64,000 nucleotides of DNA from CAYNST01 sp964546435 (GTDB lineage: Bacteria > Pseudomonadota > Gammaproteobacteria > Pseudomonadales > Cellvibrionaceae), in NCBI GenBank assembly GCA_964546435.1, contig CAZJKJ010000013.1, forward strand, positions 1 to 64,000, given 5' to 3'. The notes beneath the pieces were generated by a model that searched no databases, had not been told where the DNA came from, and saw only the letters and a list, made by a program, of their open reading frames with translations. Made by a program: the position numbers and the translations under genes. Of the stretch, positions 27,279 through 36,597 are shown in pieces (the first letter of the stretch is position 1; every line of letters starts with the position of its first letter).

Positions 27279-28493
27279 TCAGTCAGCAAGCAGAGCCAGG
27301 CAATCCCGCGCGATCATGAGTTCCTCATTGGTATTGATGACGCAGGCGCGGGTGCTCGACGGCGCCGTAATAACACCACGGTTTGCCTGTCCATGCTCCC
27401 GGTTTGCTTCTGCATCAAGAATGAAACCGAAAATGGCCAGCTGCCGGATCACTGATTCGCGAACCTGCACCTGGTTTTCGCCGATGCCACCGGTAAATAC
27501 CAGGGCGTCGATCCGGGTCAGAGATGCGGTCAATGCGCTCAACTGACGAGCAGTGCGGAAACAGAATATATCAAACGCGAGTTGCGCCTGCTGATTGCCT
27601 TTCTGTGCCGCATCGTAGAGCTTGCGCATGTCGTTACTTAACCCCGACAGTCCCAGCAGGCCCGATTCATTATTCAACGTCGCCGTTATCCGGTCCAGGG
27701 ACCAGCCCAGATGCTCGTGCAGGAACCCGTGCAGGCTCGGATCCACATCCCCCGAGCGGGTGCCCATCATCAACCCTTCAAGAGGTGTCAGCCCCATGGT
27801 GGTATCAACACTGCGTCCGTTAACAATGGCCGCAGCGCTGCAACCATTGCCCAGATGGGCGACTAGCAATTGGTGATCCAGCGGATCCAGACCAAGGCTC
27901 TCGACGGCGCGCCCGGCCACATATCGATGGCTGGTGCCATGAAAACCATAGCGGCGCACGCCAAGATCGGTGTAGAGATGCCAGGGAACCGCGTACAGAT
28001 AGGCAGTTTGCGGCAGAGTCTGGTGGAAAGCCGTATCGAAGACGGCGACTTGCGGCAGATTCGGACTCAGGTCTTGAAGGATCTCAATTCCGAGAAGATT
28101 TTTCGGATTATGCAGCGGCGCCAGGTTGTTGCACGCGGCGATTTCGCGGATGACATCTTCGTTAATGATGACGGAGGATGCGAACTTTTCACCACCGTGA
28201 ACCACCCGGTGTCCCACCGAAACAACGTTGTCGAAGTCGACTCCAAACTGCGGAAATACCTCAATGAGCTGCTGGATGGCATGTCGATGCGTTGCATCCG
28301 GTGTATCAAATCGATGTTTATTGCCGACCAGACCGTTCGCAGACGACGCCTTTATTTCCAGGTAGGCGTCTGGATGCCCCAGTTTGTCCGCGATGCCGGA
28401 AAGAATCAGCGCTTCATCCTGCACCGCAAACAGAGAAAACTTGAAGGAAGAACTGCCGCTATTGAAAACCAGGATCGTTTCAGTCATATTCAT
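27279..28493 (-). CDS. ackA: acetate kinase
   Basis: Acetate kinase, converting acetyl phosphate and ADP to acetate and ATP. Signatures NSGSSSFKFSLF, VGHRVVHGGEKF, RRYGFHGTSHRYVAGRA and TGGIGENQVQVRE are intact. With ATG 28493 the product is 404 residues, close to E. coli AckA (400); ATG 28487 and an upstream GTG at 28550 are alternatives. None has a clear ribosome site. Confidence 0.95.
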   Translation of the reverse strand: MNMTETILVFNSGSSSFKFSLFAVQDEALILSGIADKLGHPDAYLEIKASSANGLVGNKHRFDTPDATHRHAIQQLIEVFPQFGVDFDNVVSVGHRVVHGGEKFASSVIINEDVIREIAACNNLAPLHNPKNLLGIEILQDLSPNLPQVAVFDTAFHQTLPQTAYLYAVPWHLYTDLGVRRYGFHGTSHRYVAGRAVESLGLDPLDHQLLVAHLGNGCSAAAIVNGRSVDTTMGLTPLEGLMMGTRSGDVDPSLHGFLHEHLGWSLDRITATLNNESGLLGLSGLSNDMRKLYDAAQKGNQQAQLAFDIFCFRTARQLSALTASLTRIDALVFTGGIGENQVQVRESVIRQLAIFGFILDAEANREHGQANRGVITAPSSTRACVINTNEELMIARDCLALLAD

Positions 28494-28590
28494 TCGCGCT
28501 GTCACCGGGGAGGGCTCTAAATCAAGGGACGTCAATCGGAAAGACGTCACAGGCTCGATAGTCTACCCTTTTTTAATACGTTCAAGATTA

Positions 28591-28683
28591 GGCTCTGTAC
28601 GAAAAGTGTCTGCGCTCGGTGATGCTGCGTTAAAAACAGGCTGCCTTGCCTGACCTTCGCTCGACGACTTTTCGTACAGACCC
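28591..28683. repeat. 93-bp MITE-like element with 17-bp terminal inverted repeats
   Basis: Its ends, GGCTCTGTACGAAAAGT (28591-28607) and ACTTTTCGTACAGACCC (28667-28683), are inverted repeats matching at 16 of 17 positions. The inside has no coding capacity. The shape fits a non-autonomous insertion-sequence remnant (the ends recall IS5-group termini) or a mobile palindromic unit. No clear target duplication flanks it (left ...GATTA, right TGGTC...). Confidence 0.55.
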
Positions 28684-29056
28684 TGGTCAAAAGCAGACAG
28701 GCTCACAAGAATCGACCACGAGCACTCTGCGGTCAACCTGACCTTCTTCGTACAACCATGATCTGAATCAAATCCAGTACGCTCAGTTGACGTAACATGA
28801 CGATAGAGCGGGGCAAAGTTCATCGTGGCGCTGAGGTCACGTTGTTTTACAACAGTTGTCCAGACTTAGCATTAAGTAAACCGTACTTGTCGTAAAATGC
28901 ACTTTTCATGCAGCAGTAGCGATCAGCAACTCCTTTCAGTACCGAATGCCGCATAAGCCCCATCCGTCGTCACAAAAAATATGTGGAAAACGATAATGGG
29001 AGAGGGTGGGGTGAATTCAAAATTCCTTAATTCGTTAAAGGTGGACTGGTAGGTCA
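28684..29056. other. gene-free interval before the V-ATPase operon
   Basis: No convincing coding frame is seen on either strand. The interval joins the MITE-like element to the V-ATPase operon and must contain that operon's promoter and leader. An A/T-rich stretch (29013-29038) lies just before the atpB ribosome site (TAGG). It could also hold decayed mobile-element sequence. Confidence 0.5.
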
Positions 29057-30412
29057 ATGGCACAACAACTGACGCGGTATTCAAAAATTCTGGAAATCGT
29101 CGGCGATATCATCAAGGTCCGGATTCCCCAGGATGCCTTGAAAGATAATGCGTCGATTGCCTTGCACGATCTGGCCAAAGTCGAAGACGACAGTGGGTTT
29201 GCTTCTCTGGCTCGCGTCATCCGTCTGGACGGTGATGTGGCCGCGTTGCAGGTTTTTGCGGGAACCACCGGGGTTTCGACCCGGGCGAGTGTCAATTTTC
29301 TGGGCGATTCTTTTAAGGTTGTCTGTTCGGCAAATGTGCTCGGACGAATTTTCCGGGGGGACGGTCTTCCAATGGATGCCGGCCCGAGTCTGGCGCAGGA
29401 TGCGAAAATCGAGGTGGACGGACCTTCGGTGAATCCGGCGCGACGTCAACTCGCCTCGAAAATGATCCGCACCAATATCCCCATGATAGACGTGTTCAAC
29501 TGCCTCGTTGAAAGTCAGAAAATTCCCATTTTTTCCGTAGCCGGCGAGCCCTATAACAAGTTGCTGGCTCGCATCGCCATTCAGGCGGAAGCTGATCTGG
29601 TGATATTCGGCGGTTTAGGCCTGATCTTTGACGATTACTACATGTTCCGGCAGCAATTCGCCGACGCCGGCGTATTTGCGCGGACCGTCATGTTTGTCAA
29701 TCTGGCGTCTGATCCGGTTGTGGAGCGTCTGCTCGTGCCGGACATGTGTCTTGCGGTCGCAGAAAAATTTGCGGTCGAGGAGGGCAAGCGTGTACTGGTT
29801 CTAATGACGGATATGACCGCATACGCAGATGCCATGAAAGAAGTCGGGATCGCCATGGAGAACATTCCGTCCAACCGTGGCTATATGGGAGATCTGTATT
29901 CCCAGCTCGCAAGGCGTTATGAAAAAGCGGCGGATTACAAGAAGGGCGGCTCGGTGACCATTCTCACGGTCACTACCATGCCGGGCGATGATGTCACTCA
30001 CCCTGTTCCGGACAATACCGGCTATATCACAGAAGGTCAGTTTTACCTTCACAACGGTCATATTGATCCGTTCGGTTCTCTTTCCCGTCTCAAGCAGCAC
30101 GTTATCGGCAAGGTGACCCGGGAAGACCACAGCCAGATCATGAACACCATGATCCGATTTTATTCCGCCGCGCGGGACGCGGAGCAGAAACAGGCAATGG
30201 CTTTCGAACTGTCGGAATTTGATCAGCGCGTATTGCGGTTCGGTCGCCTGTTTCGCTCACGGTTCATGGACATAGACGTCAGTCTTGAACTTGAGCGTGC
30301 ACTGGATCTTTCGTGGGAGATTCTTGCTGAATGTTTTCAGCCGGAAGAGCTACTGATGAAGCAACAATTGATCGAGAAATACTTCCCTTATGGCACAGCT
30401 GACGCTCAGTAA
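29057..30412 (+). CDS. atpB: V/A-type ATPase subunit B
   Basis: The 451-residue non-catalytic nucleotide-binding subunit of the V1 hexamer. Hallmarks are TRYSKILEIVGDIIKVRIP at the N-terminus, IPMIDVFNCLVESQKIPIFSVAGEPYNKLLARIA (no Walker A, as expected for B), LVLMTDMTAYADAMKEV and NRGYMGDLYSQLARRYEKA. It is not an F-type beta subunit. It is the first gene of a seven-gene operon B-D-I-K-E-(DUF2764)-A. Its 3' end overlaps the subunit D gene by 23 bp. Confidence 0.95.
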   Translation: MAQQLTRYSKILEIVGDIIKVRIPQDALKDNASIALHDLAKVEDDSGFASLARVIRLDGDVAALQVFAGTTGVSTRASVNFLGDSFKVVCSANVLGRIFRGDGLPMDAGPSLAQDAKIEVDGPSVNPARRQLASKMIRTNIPMIDVFNCLVESQKIPIFSVAGEPYNKLLARIAIQAEADLVIFGGLGLIFDDYYMFRQQFADAGVFARTVMFVNLASDPVVERLLVPDMCLAVAEKFAVEEGKRVLVLMTDMTAYADAMKEVGIAMENIPSNRGYMGDLYSQLARRYEKAADYKKGGSVTILTVTTMPGDDVTHPVPDNTGYITEGQFYLHNGHIDPFGSLSRLKQHVIGKVTREDHSQIMNTMIRFYSAARDAEQKQAMAFELSEFDQRVLRFGRLFRSRFMDIDVSLELERALDLSWEILAECFQPEELLMKQQLIEKYFPYGTADAQ

Positions 30413-31025
30413 ATCCACTTATCTTAAAGAGTCAAGGAAGCTCGATAATTACCAGCGGTTTTTGCCGTCCCTGGATTTGAAACGAAAGCAGTTGATCATT
30501 GAAAAGAAAAATCAGGAAAAGCGGCTAATTGACGTGGAATCTGAACTTGCCGCGCTGCTGGCCCGGGTTCCTCAGGAATTGCCGATGCTCGGTAATGAAG
30601 AGGTTTCACTGGATCAGCTGGTGGTTGTGGATTCAATCGAGCTCTCCCAGGAGAACATGATGGGAATCAGTTTGCCGGTCCTGAAAAAACTCCATGTAAA
30701 ACGCAACGCGTATGGTTATCTGGTGCGGCCACATTGGGTCGATCTGCTGGTGCGGGAGCTGGAGCGCGCAAGTACCCTGCAGATTCAGGTGAAGGTCTTT
30801 AAGCGCAGGGTTGAAATTCTGGCATATGCAGTAAAGAAGGCAACTCAGCGGGTCAATTTGCTGGAGAAGGTGCTGATACCGCAAACCCGCAAAAACATGC
30901 GCAAGATCGAAATTTTCCTTTCCGATAACGAACGGGCGGCCGTGGTCCGTTCAAAGATTGCCAAACGAAAACGGCAGGAGCAGGACAATCAAGAAGACAT
31001 TGAGTCACCGGAGGTTGCCCTTTGA
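30390..31025 (+). CDS. atpD: V/A-type ATPase subunit D
   Basis: The 211-residue central-stalk subunit D, almost entirely long coiled-coil helix. The N-terminal LTLSKSTYLKESRKLDNYQRFLPSLDLKRKQL and the C-terminal RVNLLEKVLIPQTRKNMRKIEIFLSDNERA are the family signatures (compare NALE-type sequences of D subunits). It connects the catalytic head to the membrane ring. It overlaps atpB upstream and atpI downstream, indicating tight translational coupling. Confidence 0.93.
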   Translation: MAQLTLSKSTYLKESRKLDNYQRFLPSLDLKRKQLIIEKKNQEKRLIDVESELAALLARVPQELPMLGNEEVSLDQLVVVDSIELSQENMMGISLPVLKKLHVKRNAYGYLVRPHWVDLLVRELERASTLQIQVKVFKRRVEILAYAVKKATQRVNLLEKVLIPQTRKNMRKIEIFLSDNERAAVVRSKIAKRKRQEQDNQEDIESPEVAL

Positions 31026-32833
31026 GCATTGTCGCGCTGAACAAAGTGTGGATTATCGGACAGTTGCAGCGCAAGGCGGAGATCCTCGACGCATTGCAGA
31101 GCCTGGGGCTGGTCCATCTGGTAGATCTGGAAGTTGACGGACCTCCGACAGAAGAGCCGGGGTCCCGGCTGGGTCGCAGCCTTAGTGAGCATCTCGAAAA
31201 TGCGATCCGGTATCTGGACGAATCGCCGGTCAAGCGCCGACAGGCTACTTTTGACACGGATGTGGATATCGAGAGCCTGATTCACCAGGTTGTGGAAAAT
31301 CAGAAACTCAAGCGCGCGCTGACAGACAGGGTCGACGCGCTGACAGAAAGAGAAAAGACTCTGCGTCCCTGGGGGAATTTTCGCCTGCCCGACATTGATG
31401 AACTTGAGGGTCAAAGGCTGTGGTTCTATATCCTGCCCCACAAATACAGATCGGCACTGAAGCGGATTGAGTACCCGTGGTATATCGCTCATCAGGATAG
31501 CGCCCACCACTGGGTAATTCTGGTCAGCAGATCAGAACCGCCGCCGGATGTGCTTCCCGTTGACCGGTGCCGGACCGGATCTCTAGCTCTTGATGAGATT
31601 ATTCGCCAACGCCTGGCTGCCGAGATCGCCCTTGAAGATGCTGAAGCCGACCGGCAACGGCTGACTCGCTGGATATCCATATTCAAACGGCATCGGGCGC
31701 GGGCACAGGATTCTTCCGCGATGGATCTGGCCGCGCGCTACAGTGCGCACTTCGATGAAATTTTTATTCTTCATGGCTGGGTGGCGAGCGAGCAGCGGGC
31801 GGCGCTTGAACAGTTTTGCGAGACAGCCCGAACAGCGGTGCAGTTTGAAGCGTGCCGTGAGGAGGATCAGCCTCCGACGCTGTTGAAGAATCCCGATGCG
31901 ATAAAGGGTGGCGAGTTGCTGGTAAATTTTTACCAGACGCCGGCGTACGGCGCCTGGGACCCCTCACTGATTCTGATGGCGACCTTTTCCATTTTCTTCG
32001 CCATGATATTGTCTGATGCCGGCTACGCGCTGGTTCTTGTTGCGCTGCTTGCGGCGTTCTGGAAGCCGCTGTCCACCTCCGCGACCGGAAGGGCCATGCG
32101 CCCCTTGCTGGCAATCTTGCTGTTTGTGTCCACGGCGTGGGGTATCGCTGTGGGAAGCTTTTTCGGCCACGCTTTTCCGCCGGATTCCCTGCTTGGCAAA
32201 TTGAAAGTGCTGGACGTCAATAATTTCGACATGATGATGGCAATCTCGGTCGGCTGCGGAATTGTTCACCTGATTATCGCGAACGCGTACCAGTGGGTCC
32301 TGAAAAGAAAGAGCTCGCAGGCATGGGGCCATCTCGGCTGGATAGTCGTGTTGCTGGCGGGTGCGGCAATCGGGTTGACGCAGGCTGACACCTCTGGGCG
32401 AACGTCCGGTTATCTTTTCCTCGGAGCCGGTCTGGCCGTAGTTTTTGTCAGCGGCAGCGATCGTAAAATCCATTCGATAGGCAGCCTGGTATTGCGGATC
32501 CTTGACGGATTGAAAGCATTGACCAATGTAACCAATCTTTTTGGCGATGTTCTTTCCTATCTGCGCCTGTTCGCACTCGGATTGGCATCAGCATCCCTTG
32601 CGTTGACCTTTAATGATCTTGCAGACAACGCTTTTGCTTCCGGCGGAGGACTGGGTTTGCTCGGCGGTATCCTGATCCTGCTGGTCGGACACCTGCTCAA
32701 TCTGCTGCTATCAGTAGTGAGTGGGGTGGTGCACGGATTGCGACTGAATTTTATCGAGTTCTACAAATGGGCGCTGGATGGCGAAGGTCGCCCGTTCCGA
32801 GCATTCAAAAAACAGGAGTATCCGAATGAGTGA
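31022..32833 (+). CDS. atpI: V/A-type ATPase subunit I (stator, a-subunit)
   Basis: A 603-residue membrane stator subunit. It has an N-terminal cytoplasmic half (about 1-310) with helical hairpins and a C-terminal half with about seven membrane segments. The conserved VLSYLRLFALGLASASLAL segment carries the essential Arg that faces the proteolipid ring. A TTG start overlaps the atpD stop. The end overlaps the atpK start by eight bases. It provides the ion half-channels; length is normal for the bacterial form. Confidence 0.93.
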   Translation: MSIVALNKVWIIGQLQRKAEILDALQSLGLVHLVDLEVDGPPTEEPGSRLGRSLSEHLENAIRYLDESPVKRRQATFDTDVDIESLIHQVVENQKLKRALTDRVDALTEREKTLRPWGNFRLPDIDELEGQRLWFYILPHKYRSALKRIEYPWYIAHQDSAHHWVILVSRSEPPPDVLPVDRCRTGSLALDEIIRQRLAAEIALEDAEADRQRLTRWISIFKRHRARAQDSSAMDLAARYSAHFDEIFILHGWVASEQRAALEQFCETARTAVQFEACREEDQPPTLLKNPDAIKGGELLVNFYQTPAYGAWDPSLILMATFSIFFAMILSDAGYALVLVALLAAFWKPLSTSATGRAMRPLLAILLFVSTAWGIAVGSFFGHAFPPDSLLGKLKVLDVNNFDMMMAISVGCGIVHLIIANAYQWVLKRKSSQAWGHLGWIVVLLAGAAIGLTQADTSGRTSGYLFLGAGLAVVFVSGSDRKIHSIGSLVLRILDGLKALTNVTNLFGDVLSYLRLFALGLASASLALTFNDLADNAFASGGGLGLLGGILILLVGHLLNLLLSVVSGVVHGLRLNFIEFYKWALDGEGRPFRAFKKQEYPNE

Positions 32834-33275
32834 ACTGAGTATTGCATTGGGCTGGGCCGGGATGTATGGCGTCATGGCCCTGGGCGCAATTGGCAGCATT
32901 ATTGGCTGCGCTATCGCGGGGCAGGCCGCAATCGGGGCAATGCTCGATACGGAGTCGGGTTATGGCCGCTTTATCGGCGTCTCGGTAATGCCGTCATCCC
33001 AGGTGATTTACGGAATTGTGATCATGTTTTCTTTGCAGCGTGAGATAACCGCCACGACAGCACCGGCGCTGGCCGGTATCGGAATCATGTCCGGGCTGGC
33101 GTTAATGGTTTCCGGCGTGCGTCAGGGGCAGGCTTGCGCGTCCGCCATCCATGCCAGCAAAATCAAGTCGGAGATATTCGGCCTGTCACTCGCGCCGGCG
33201 GCCATCGTGGAAGGGTTTGCCGTGTTTGCGTTTGTCTTTGCACTGGTGGCCGCTGGAAGTATTCCCGCTGCGTGA
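32826..33275 (+). CDS. atpK: V/A-type ATPase proteolipid subunit K
   Basis: A 149-residue double-hairpin proteolipid with four membrane segments, the V-type arrangement. The only carboxylate in the ion-binding position is Glu129 in APAAIVEGFA; the first hairpin has SSQVIYG instead. Ser58-Gln59, Gln100 (SGVRQGQ) and Glu129 match in identity and spacing the Thr64-Gln65, Gln110 and Glu139 ligands of the Na+-binding Enterococcus hirae NtpK. This suggests, but does not prove, Na+ coupling. ATG 32826 has AGGAG upstream. Confidence 0.93.
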   Translation: MSELSIALGWAGMYGVMALGAIGSIIGCAIAGQAAIGAMLDTESGYGRFIGVSVMPSSQVIYGIVIMFSLQREITATTAPALAGIGIMSGLALMVSGVRQGQACASAIHASKIKSEIFGLSLAPAAIVEGFAVFAFVFALVAAGSIPAA

Positions 33276-33316
33276 ATCGGCGCGAACAATGACCCACTGC
33301 TGCGTGGAGAATTACC

Positions 33317-34015
33317 TTGAAAACTGACGCGAAGACAAAAGACGAAAAAATTTCCGCTGGTGTCGAACAGCTGATCGAACGGCTGCGGGATGAAGGCGTG
33401 CTGGCCGGCCGGCTACGTGCCGATGAAATTGTGGCGGAAGCCGAACGTCGCGCGGCTGCAGTGATCGCAGAAGCCGAGCAGACGGCACAGTCGATGGTTG
33501 CCCAGGCACAGCTTGAAGTCGACCGATTAAAGCGTGGTGGTCAGGACGCCCTCGCCATTGCCATGCGCGACATTGTCCTCAAACTGAAGGCCCAGCTATC
33601 GGATGTGATCGGAGAACGGGTAAAGCGGCTGATCGCAAAGGAGCTGCAGCAGGAAGATTTTCTACGAATGCTGCTGCTGGAAGTGGCTGGACAGGTGAGA
33701 GAAGACAACCGGATAGATGAATGCAAAAAGGTCGAAATGGTTTTACCCCGCCACCGGATCGGGCTTGAAGAATTACGCCGTCAACCACTGGAGCTGGAGG
33801 AGGGCAGTCTTTCCCACTTCATTATCAATGTCGCTGCCGATGAATTGCGCAAAGGTGTAGTTTTTTCCACCAGTGAAGATTTGCAGGGCGGATTACGCAT
33901 ACGTCTGGTTGATCATGATATCCAGATCGACCTGACCGATGAAACACTCAGTGAATTGCTGCTGGAACATTTGCAACCGCGTTTTCGCGCCATGCTTGAA
34001 GGGATGGTCAAGTAA
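33317..34015 (+). CDS. atpE: V/A-type ATPase subunit E (peripheral stalk)
   Basis: A 232-residue subunit with an Ala/Glu/Arg-rich N-terminal coiled coil (about 15-75; ADEIVAEAERRAAAVIAEAEQ) and a globular C-terminal domain ending in LSELLLEHLQPRFRAMLEG, the E-subunit architecture of the stator stalk. A TTG start at 33317 follows GGAG at good spacing. The stop overlaps the next gene (TAATG). No separate G/H partner is seen in the operon. Confidence 0.85.
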   Translation: MKTDAKTKDEKISAGVEQLIERLRDEGVLAGRLRADEIVAEAERRAAAVIAEAEQTAQSMVAQAQLEVDRLKRGGQDALAIAMRDIVLKLKAQLSDVIGERVKRLIAKELQQEDFLRMLLLEVAGQVREDNRIDECKKVEMVLPRHRIGLEELRRQPLELEEGSLSHFIINVAADELRKGVVFSTSEDLQGGLRIRLVDHDIQIDLTDETLSELLLEHLQPRFRAMLEGMVK

Positions 34016-34701
34016 TGCTTGGCCAGCAGTCATATCGGTACGCGGCGCTTATCACCAGTCTGCCTGCTTTTGAACCCTTGGCATCTACAACTCAGACCCC
34101 AATTTCCCGGGTGCAATTGCAGAACCGGTTGCGGATGCTCGAACCGGACGATCTGCAGGATATGGAAATTCTGAGTGAAGTCCTGGATTGGTTTCGACAG
34201 CCGTCCAGTCGCAGCGATGAAGAGTTTCTGATCATTCTCGACAAGCGCCTGGAGCAGGTCAAATCCGAGTTTGTCCGGGAGTGCATTATCTGGCGAACTG
34301 AGTATCGGACCGTGCTTGCTGCACTGCGTCGCAAGAAGGATCAACTGCCGCTGCCGCCAGGACGGTGGGGCTACGGTCGCTGGCTCCCCCGTATACGTCG
34401 CTATTGGCAGGAGCCTTTGCTGGGCATGGAAAAGGCTCATCCCTGGGTTGTTCAGGCTAAATATCTGCTGGACGAAAATCAAAGCCTGGCGCTGGAGAAA
34501 CTTGTGCTGCTTAACGTATGGTACTGGCTTCGGAATCTGGAGGATGGTCATGAATTTGATTTCGCGGCGGTTGTTATATATCGAATGAGATGGGACCTGG
34601 TCGCCCGTTGGACCTCCTATAAAGTCGAGGTTGCCGAACCCCGTTTTTTGTCACTTTTGAACGATGCCATGGCCGCTTTTGAAAGTGCAGAGCTTCAATA
34701 A
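34015..34701 (+). CDS. V-ATPase operon DUF2764 protein (subunit C-like)
   Basis: A 228-residue helical protein in the position occupied by the DUF2764 gene (CT309-type) in chlamydial and Bacteroidetes V-ATPase operons, between E and A. Visible landmarks are YAALITSLPAFEP at the start, FVRECIIWRTEYRTVLAALRRKKD, and VVQAKYLLDENQSLALEKLVLLNVWYWLRNLEDGHEFDF. It likely replaces the missing C subunit linking rotor and ring; that role is an inference from position and helical content. Confidence 0.75.
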   Translation: MLGQQSYRYAALITSLPAFEPLASTTQTPISRVQLQNRLRMLEPDDLQDMEILSEVLDWFRQPSSRSDEEFLIILDKRLEQVKSEFVRECIIWRTEYRTVLAALRRKKDQLPLPPGRWGYGRWLPRIRRYWQEPLLGMEKAHPWVVQAKYLLDENQSLALEKLVLLNVWYWLRNLEDGHEFDFAAVVIYRMRWDLVARWTSYKVEVAEPRFLSLLNDAMAAFESAELQ

Positions 34702-34720
34702 TCATTGAACGAGTCTATTC

Positions 34721-36559
34721 ATGACCAAAGACAATCAATCTACCGCCGATATACCCGCGCGCGTCGTTGCCGTGCAGGAAAGCCTGGTACGTATCCAGGC
34801 TGGCCGGAAAGACGGGCGGCTGTTACCGATGCTGAAGAATGAAGTGATATATATACGCCCGGCCCGGTCCCGTCACTCCCCGCATCCTGTGCGATTAAAA
34901 GCAGAAGTGTTGAGAGTTAAAGGGCAGTTCGCTGATGTTCAGGTGTTTGAAGATACCACCGGCGTTGCCATTGGCGACATTGTCGAGCAATCGGGCGAGC
35001 TGCTTTCTGTCAGTCTGGGGCCAGGATTGTTGGGGAAAGTGTATGACGGCTTGCAGAACCCGCTGGAGGACCTGGCGCAGGGATTCGGCACTTTTTTGCC
35101 ACGAGGCGTTGATCTGCCCGCACTGGACAAAACCCGGAAATGGTCATTTGTACCGCAGGTGCAAACCCATGCAAAAGTGAAAGCGGGCGCAGTTCTTGGC
35201 ACGGTTCAGGAAGGCCGGTTTACCCACAAGATTATGGTGCCTTTCGACTGGCACGGCGTTATCGAGGTCACCTGGATACAAGAAGCGTCGGTAACCGTGG
35301 ATACCCCTGTCGCTCGGGTGAGAAAGGCGGATGGGTCGGAAGCAACCTTGACACTCGAACAACGCTGGCCGGTGCGCAAGCCTCTGACGCGCGATCTTTT
35401 GCAGAACCGATCCTGCGAACGTTTGTATCCGAGTCAGCCACTGGGAACGACCATACGGTTGATTGATACATTTTTCCCGATTGCACTTGGCGGAACCGGT
35501 TGCATTCCAGGGCCGTTTGGTTCGGGGAAGACCGTCCTTCAGCACCTTATCGCGCGACATTCCAATGCGGACATCGTCATCGTAGTGGCCTGTGGTGAGC
35601 GCGCCGGTGAAGTCGTCGAAACGCTGACGGAATTTCCCCATCTGAAGGATCCTCTCACAGGCGGTGCGTTAATCGACCGGACGATCATAATTTGCAATAC
35701 CTCATCAATGCCGGTGGCGGCGCGGGAAGCTTCAATGTATACCGGGCTGACTCTGGGAGAATATTATCGTCAGATGGGGTATCAGGTGTTATTGCTCGCG
35801 GACTCAACGTCTCGATGGGCGCAGGCAATGCGGGAGACGTCGGGTCGTCTTGAAGAAATTCCCGGTGACGAAGCCTTTCCCGCTTATCTCGACTCGTCGA
35901 TCCGCTCAGTTTACGAAAGGGCGGGCGTCATTAAGGCAGCTGATGGTGCCCTCGGCAGCCTGACAATGATTGGTACGGTATCGCCGGCAGGCGGAAGTTT
36001 CGAAGAGCCGGTAACCCAGTCCACGCTCAACACGGTCAAGAGTTTTCTCGGTCTTTCCTATTCCCGCGCATACAAGCGCTTTTATCCGGCCATCGATCCG
36101 CTGATTTCCTGGTCCAGATATCTTGAGCAGATAGGGACCTGGTTCGAAGAAAATCTTGAGTCAGGCTGGGTCGCTCGGGTCAAGCAGATGCAGAGCCTTT
36201 TGATTGAAGGTGACAGCGTGCAGAAAATGATGCAGGTCTCTGGCGAGGAGGGCATAACAGTCGCGGATTACGTTACCTACCAGAAATCTTTACTCATCGA
36301 TATGGCTTATCTGCAACAGGACGCATTCGACAAGGTTGACTCAAGCGTGCCGCTGAAGAGGCAGGCATTCACATTTGGTCTGCTTTATCAGATTGTGAGT
36401 GCGAATTATGACTTCGAAAGTCAGAGCGCAGCGAGGGATTACTTCATTCGTCTCACGGGACTGTTTAAAAATTTTCATTACAGTGAAGACAATTCACCGG
36501 ATTATAGTCGACTCGTAAATGAAATTGAGAACGTATTTCGGGCGGCTCCAAAATCGTAA
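34721..36559 (+). CDS. atpA: V/A-type ATPase subunit A (catalytic)
   Basis: The 612-residue catalytic subunit. Walker A is GPFGSGKT (about residues 264-271), with VIVVACGERAGEVVETL and DSTSRWAQAMRETSGRLEEIPGDEAFPAYL carrying the catalytic region. A non-homologous insertion (about 110-180) is typical of A subunits. ATG 34721. It is the last gene of the operon. It sits at the 3' end here, whereas in the chlamydial order it directly precedes atpB. Confidence 0.96.
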   Translation: MTKDNQSTADIPARVVAVQESLVRIQAGRKDGRLLPMLKNEVIYIRPARSRHSPHPVRLKAEVLRVKGQFADVQVFEDTTGVAIGDIVEQSGELLSVSLGPGLLGKVYDGLQNPLEDLAQGFGTFLPRGVDLPALDKTRKWSFVPQVQTHAKVKAGAVLGTVQEGRFTHKIMVPFDWHGVIEVTWIQEASVTVDTPVARVRKADGSEATLTLEQRWPVRKPLTRDLLQNRSCERLYPSQPLGTTIRLIDTFFPIALGGTGCIPGPFGSGKTVLQHLIARHSNADIVIVVACGERAGEVVETLTEFPHLKDPLTGGALIDRTIIICNTSSMPVAAREASMYTGLTLGEYYRQMGYQVLLLADSTSRWAQAMRETSGRLEEIPGDEAFPAYLDSSIRSVYERAGVIKAADGALGSLTMIGTVSPAGGSFEEPVTQSTLNTVKSFLGLSYSRAYKRFYPAIDPLISWSRYLEQIGTWFEENLESGWVARVKQMQSLLIEGDSVQKMMQVSGEEGITVADYVTYQKSLLIDMAYLQQDAFDKVDSSVPLKRQAFTFGLLYQIVSANYDFESQSAARDYFIRLTGLFKNFHYSEDNSPDYSRLVNEIENVFRAAPKS

Positions 36560-36597
36560 CGGCGATTTCTGGAATTCGTAGCCTGTATCGGGGGAAT

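Noticed and set aside
28563..28823. 86-codon minus-strand frame across the MITE-like element
   Set aside because: It runs through the inverted repeats and lacks a ribosome site; it is more likely a by-product of mobile-element sequence.
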